From an uncultured Oscillospiraceae bacterium (GTDB lineage: Bacteria > Bacillota > Clostridia > Oscillospirales > Oscillospiraceae), in contig CAKTSA010000025.1 of assembly GCA_934597585.1 (NCBI GenBank), positions 1 to 25,736 of the forward strand: a stretch of 25,736 bases of DNA. Reading direction: 5' to 3'. The notes beneath the pieces were generated by a model. It saw nothing but the letters and a program-made list of their open reading frames with translations, did not search any database and was not told where the DNA came from. Of the stretch, positions 24,509 through 25,736 are shown one piece after another. The translations under genes were made by a program, and so were the position numbers. Position 1 is the stretch's first letter, and every line of letters starts with the position of its first letter.

Positions 24509-24748
24509 TCAATAGGTCATCGTGATCTTACGGCAGTCCCGGCAGACGCAGGCGGAAAAGCTGGATTCATTGGGGAAATCGGTATTATAGGGGCCGTCCA
24601 GCACGATGCCGTTTTGCCGGGTGATGTACTTCCTGGTCAGGAACAGGGCGTCGATATCGCCGCCGGGCGGCAGGAAAAACAGGCCCCGGCTATAGGAAGT
24701 GATGATTTTCCCCTGTTCCATCTCTTTCCCGCAGTTTGGGCAGTTCAT
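24509..24748 (-). CDS. Small zinc-ribbon protein (DUF6487-like)
   Basis: The 79-residue protein starts with a CPNCG knuckle (MNCPNCGKEMEQG) and ends with C-x-C-x2-C (ACVCRDCRKITMTY), which together form a plausible four-cysteine zinc ribbon. The spacing and the GKI...G segment recall the DUF6487 family. No catalytic residues are evident. The stop is 12 nt before rnhB and the start overlaps the rbgA stop by four bases, so it is expressed with them. The function is unknown. Confidence 0.8.
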   Translation of the reverse strand: MNCPNCGKEMEQGKIITSYSRGLFFLPPGGDIDALFLTRKYITRQNGIVLDGPYNTDFPNESSFSACVCRDCRKITMTY

Positions 24749-25614
24749 CCCTGCACCTCCTCCACGGTCTCCAGCGTGAAGCGGCCCAGCTTGCCGCCCC
24801 GGAACTCGTCCAGCAGGATACGGGCCATGCGCTCGGTGTCCACCTCCGCGCCCCGCATCAGGAAGCCACGCTTGCGCCCCGCCTTGGTCAGCAGGTCATA
24901 GCCCATGTCGCCCTCCTCCACCTGGATCTTATACCGCTCGTTGAGGATCTCGGCATAGTGCTGGCCCAGATACTCCATCAGATAGCAGGCCAGCTCCTCG
25001 ATATCCATCACATCGTCCTTGATGGCGCCTGTAAAGGCAAGGCGCTTGCCAACTTCCACGTCGTCAAACTTGGGCCACAGGATACCGGGGGTGTCCAGCA
25101 GCTCCAGCGTCCGGTCCACCGGCACCCACTGCTTGGAGCGGGTCACGCCGGGGCGATCCTCCGCCTTGGCGGTCTTGCGGTGGGCCACCTTATTGATAAA
25201 GGTGGATTTGCCCACGTTGGGGATGCCCAGCACCATCACGCGGACGGTGCGGCCCACCTGGCCCTTTTCGGCGTAGGCGGCCAGCTTGTCCTTCAAAAGC
25301 TCGCGGACAGCGGCGGCAAATTGCGCCGTACCAACGCCGCCCTTGGCGTTGGCCTCCAGCACCGCGTAGCCCTTTCCCCGGAAATAGGCGGCCCAGCGTT
25401 TCGTCTCTCTGGGGTCGGCCTGATCCACGCGGTTCAGCACCACCAGCCGTGGCTTGCCCGCCGTCATCTCATCCACGTCCGGGTTACGGCTGGACAGGGG
25501 GATGCGGGCGTCCAGTATCTCGCACACCGCGTCCACATTCCTGATCTCGGCCACGATCATGCGCTTGGTTTTCGTCATATGGCCGGGAAACCAGCTCAGT
25601 CCTTCTATCTGCAT
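24745..25614 (-). CDS. rbgA: Ribosome biogenesis GTPase RbgA (YlqF)
   Basis: The 289-residue protein is a circularly permuted GTPase required for 50S subunit assembly. The motif order is permuted: G4 NRVDQAD (61-67) precedes G1 GIPNVGKST (130-138), with PGVTRSKQW as switch 1 and G3 DTPG (174-177). The N terminus MQIEGLSWFPGHM is the family's hallmark. The C-terminal helical ANTAR-like domain binds the ribosome. The ATG has GAGGTGA upstream. The linkage rbgA-rnhB-yraN is common in Firmicutes. It is the first complete gene of this block. Confidence 0.97.
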   Translation of the reverse strand: MQIEGLSWFPGHMTKTKRMIVAEIRNVDAVCEILDARIPLSSRNPDVDEMTAGKPRLVVLNRVDQADPRETKRWAAYFRGKGYAVLEANAKGGVGTAQFAAAVRELLKDKLAAYAEKGQVGRTVRVMVLGIPNVGKSTFINKVAHRKTAKAEDRPGVTRSKQWVPVDRTLELLDTPGILWPKFDDVEVGKRLAFTGAIKDDVMDIEELACYLMEYLGQHYAEILNERYKIQVEEGDMGYDLLTKAGRKRGFLMRGAEVDTERMARILLDEFRGGKLGRFTLETVEEVQG

Positions 25615-25736
25615 GGTGTGTCACCTCACAATCAAATTTAATCTCGCATATCAAGCTAATTAATAACTACTGAACAAGTGCCCAATTTTTGTTCTGAGCG
25701 AGAATCTCCAGAAGATATGCGAGCATTCTCAAAAGA
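25615..25736. other. AT-rich intergenic edge with a 10-bp inverted repeat
   Basis: The 122 nt upstream of rbgA contain CTCGCATATC at 25643-25652 and its exact reverse complement GATATGCGAG at 25714-25723, 61 nt apart. A smaller pair, GAGAAT (25700-25705) and ATTCTC (25725-25730), overlaps it. No open reading frame, clear promoter or RNA gene could be supported. The window ends here, so the element may be incomplete. Confidence 0.4.

Noticed and set aside
1..25736. Signs of a mobile element, prophage, tRNA or rRNA
   Set aside because: No transposase, integrase, phage gene, terminal repeat or RNA-gene pattern was recognised; gene order is that of a conserved chromosome.

Overview
The window is a dense, GC-rich stretch of bacterial chromosome. 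Every recognisable gene lies on the minus strand, so gene order is given below from the high coordinate to the low one. The gene set (RemA, RbgA/YlqF, YsxC, CdaA-CdaR, YicC, CarD-IspD-IspF, DUF3343, DUF5685) and a CoA-transferase closely resembling butyryl-CoA:acetate CoA-transferase point to a GC-rich, anaerobic, butyrate-forming Clostridia of the Oscillospiraceae type (Flavonifractor/Oscillibacter-like). That placement is inference from remembered families, not from a search. No prophage, insertion sequence, CRISPR array, tRNA or rRNA was found. This is mostly housekeeping backbone.

Block 1 (25614-15364): rbgA, a zinc-ribbon DUF6487 protein, rnhB, yraN, an M19 dipeptidase and a metallophosphoesterase are packed tightly. 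After a 112-nt AT-rich gap comes the protein-quality-control run tig-clpP-clpX-lon-ysxC. Two hairpins around a T-run separate clpX from lon, and a strong intrinsic terminator closes the block after ysxC.

Block 2 (15363-13655): a single CoA-transferase gene has a 288-nt upstream region containing three sequences that resemble the clostridial Rex (NADH/NAD+ sensor) operator. It is followed by a terminator-like hairpin. This is the most interesting regulatory observation in the window.

Block 3 (13579-11728): a near-consensus promoter drives carD-ispD-ispF (RNA polymerase-binding regulator plus two MEP isoprenoid enzymes) and ends at an intrinsic terminator. Block 4 (11701-10326) is a two-gene pair, a DUF3343 putative sulfur/selenium carrier and a cysteine desulfurase.

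Block 5 (10303-1): a near-consensus promoter precedes cdaA-cdaR (c-di-AMP synthesis and its regulator). Then come an RseC-like membrane protein, a DUF5685 protein of unknown function and a J-domain protein with a cysteine-rich tail. The block continues with the conserved run yicC-remA-gmk-rpoZ-priA-def-fmt-rsmB, in which rsmB is cut by the window edge. Most genes overlap or lie within about 35 nt of the next one, so transcription and translation are probably coupled through much of the block.

Points worth a second look are the Rex-like operators, the RseC/DUF5685/J-protein cassette, an RNase HII whose GRG motif reads GAG, a PriA with DEEQ in place of DEEH, the desulfurase/DUF3343 pair, and the carD-ispD-ispF order shared with mycobacteria. 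No wholly new system is demonstrated by sequence alone.
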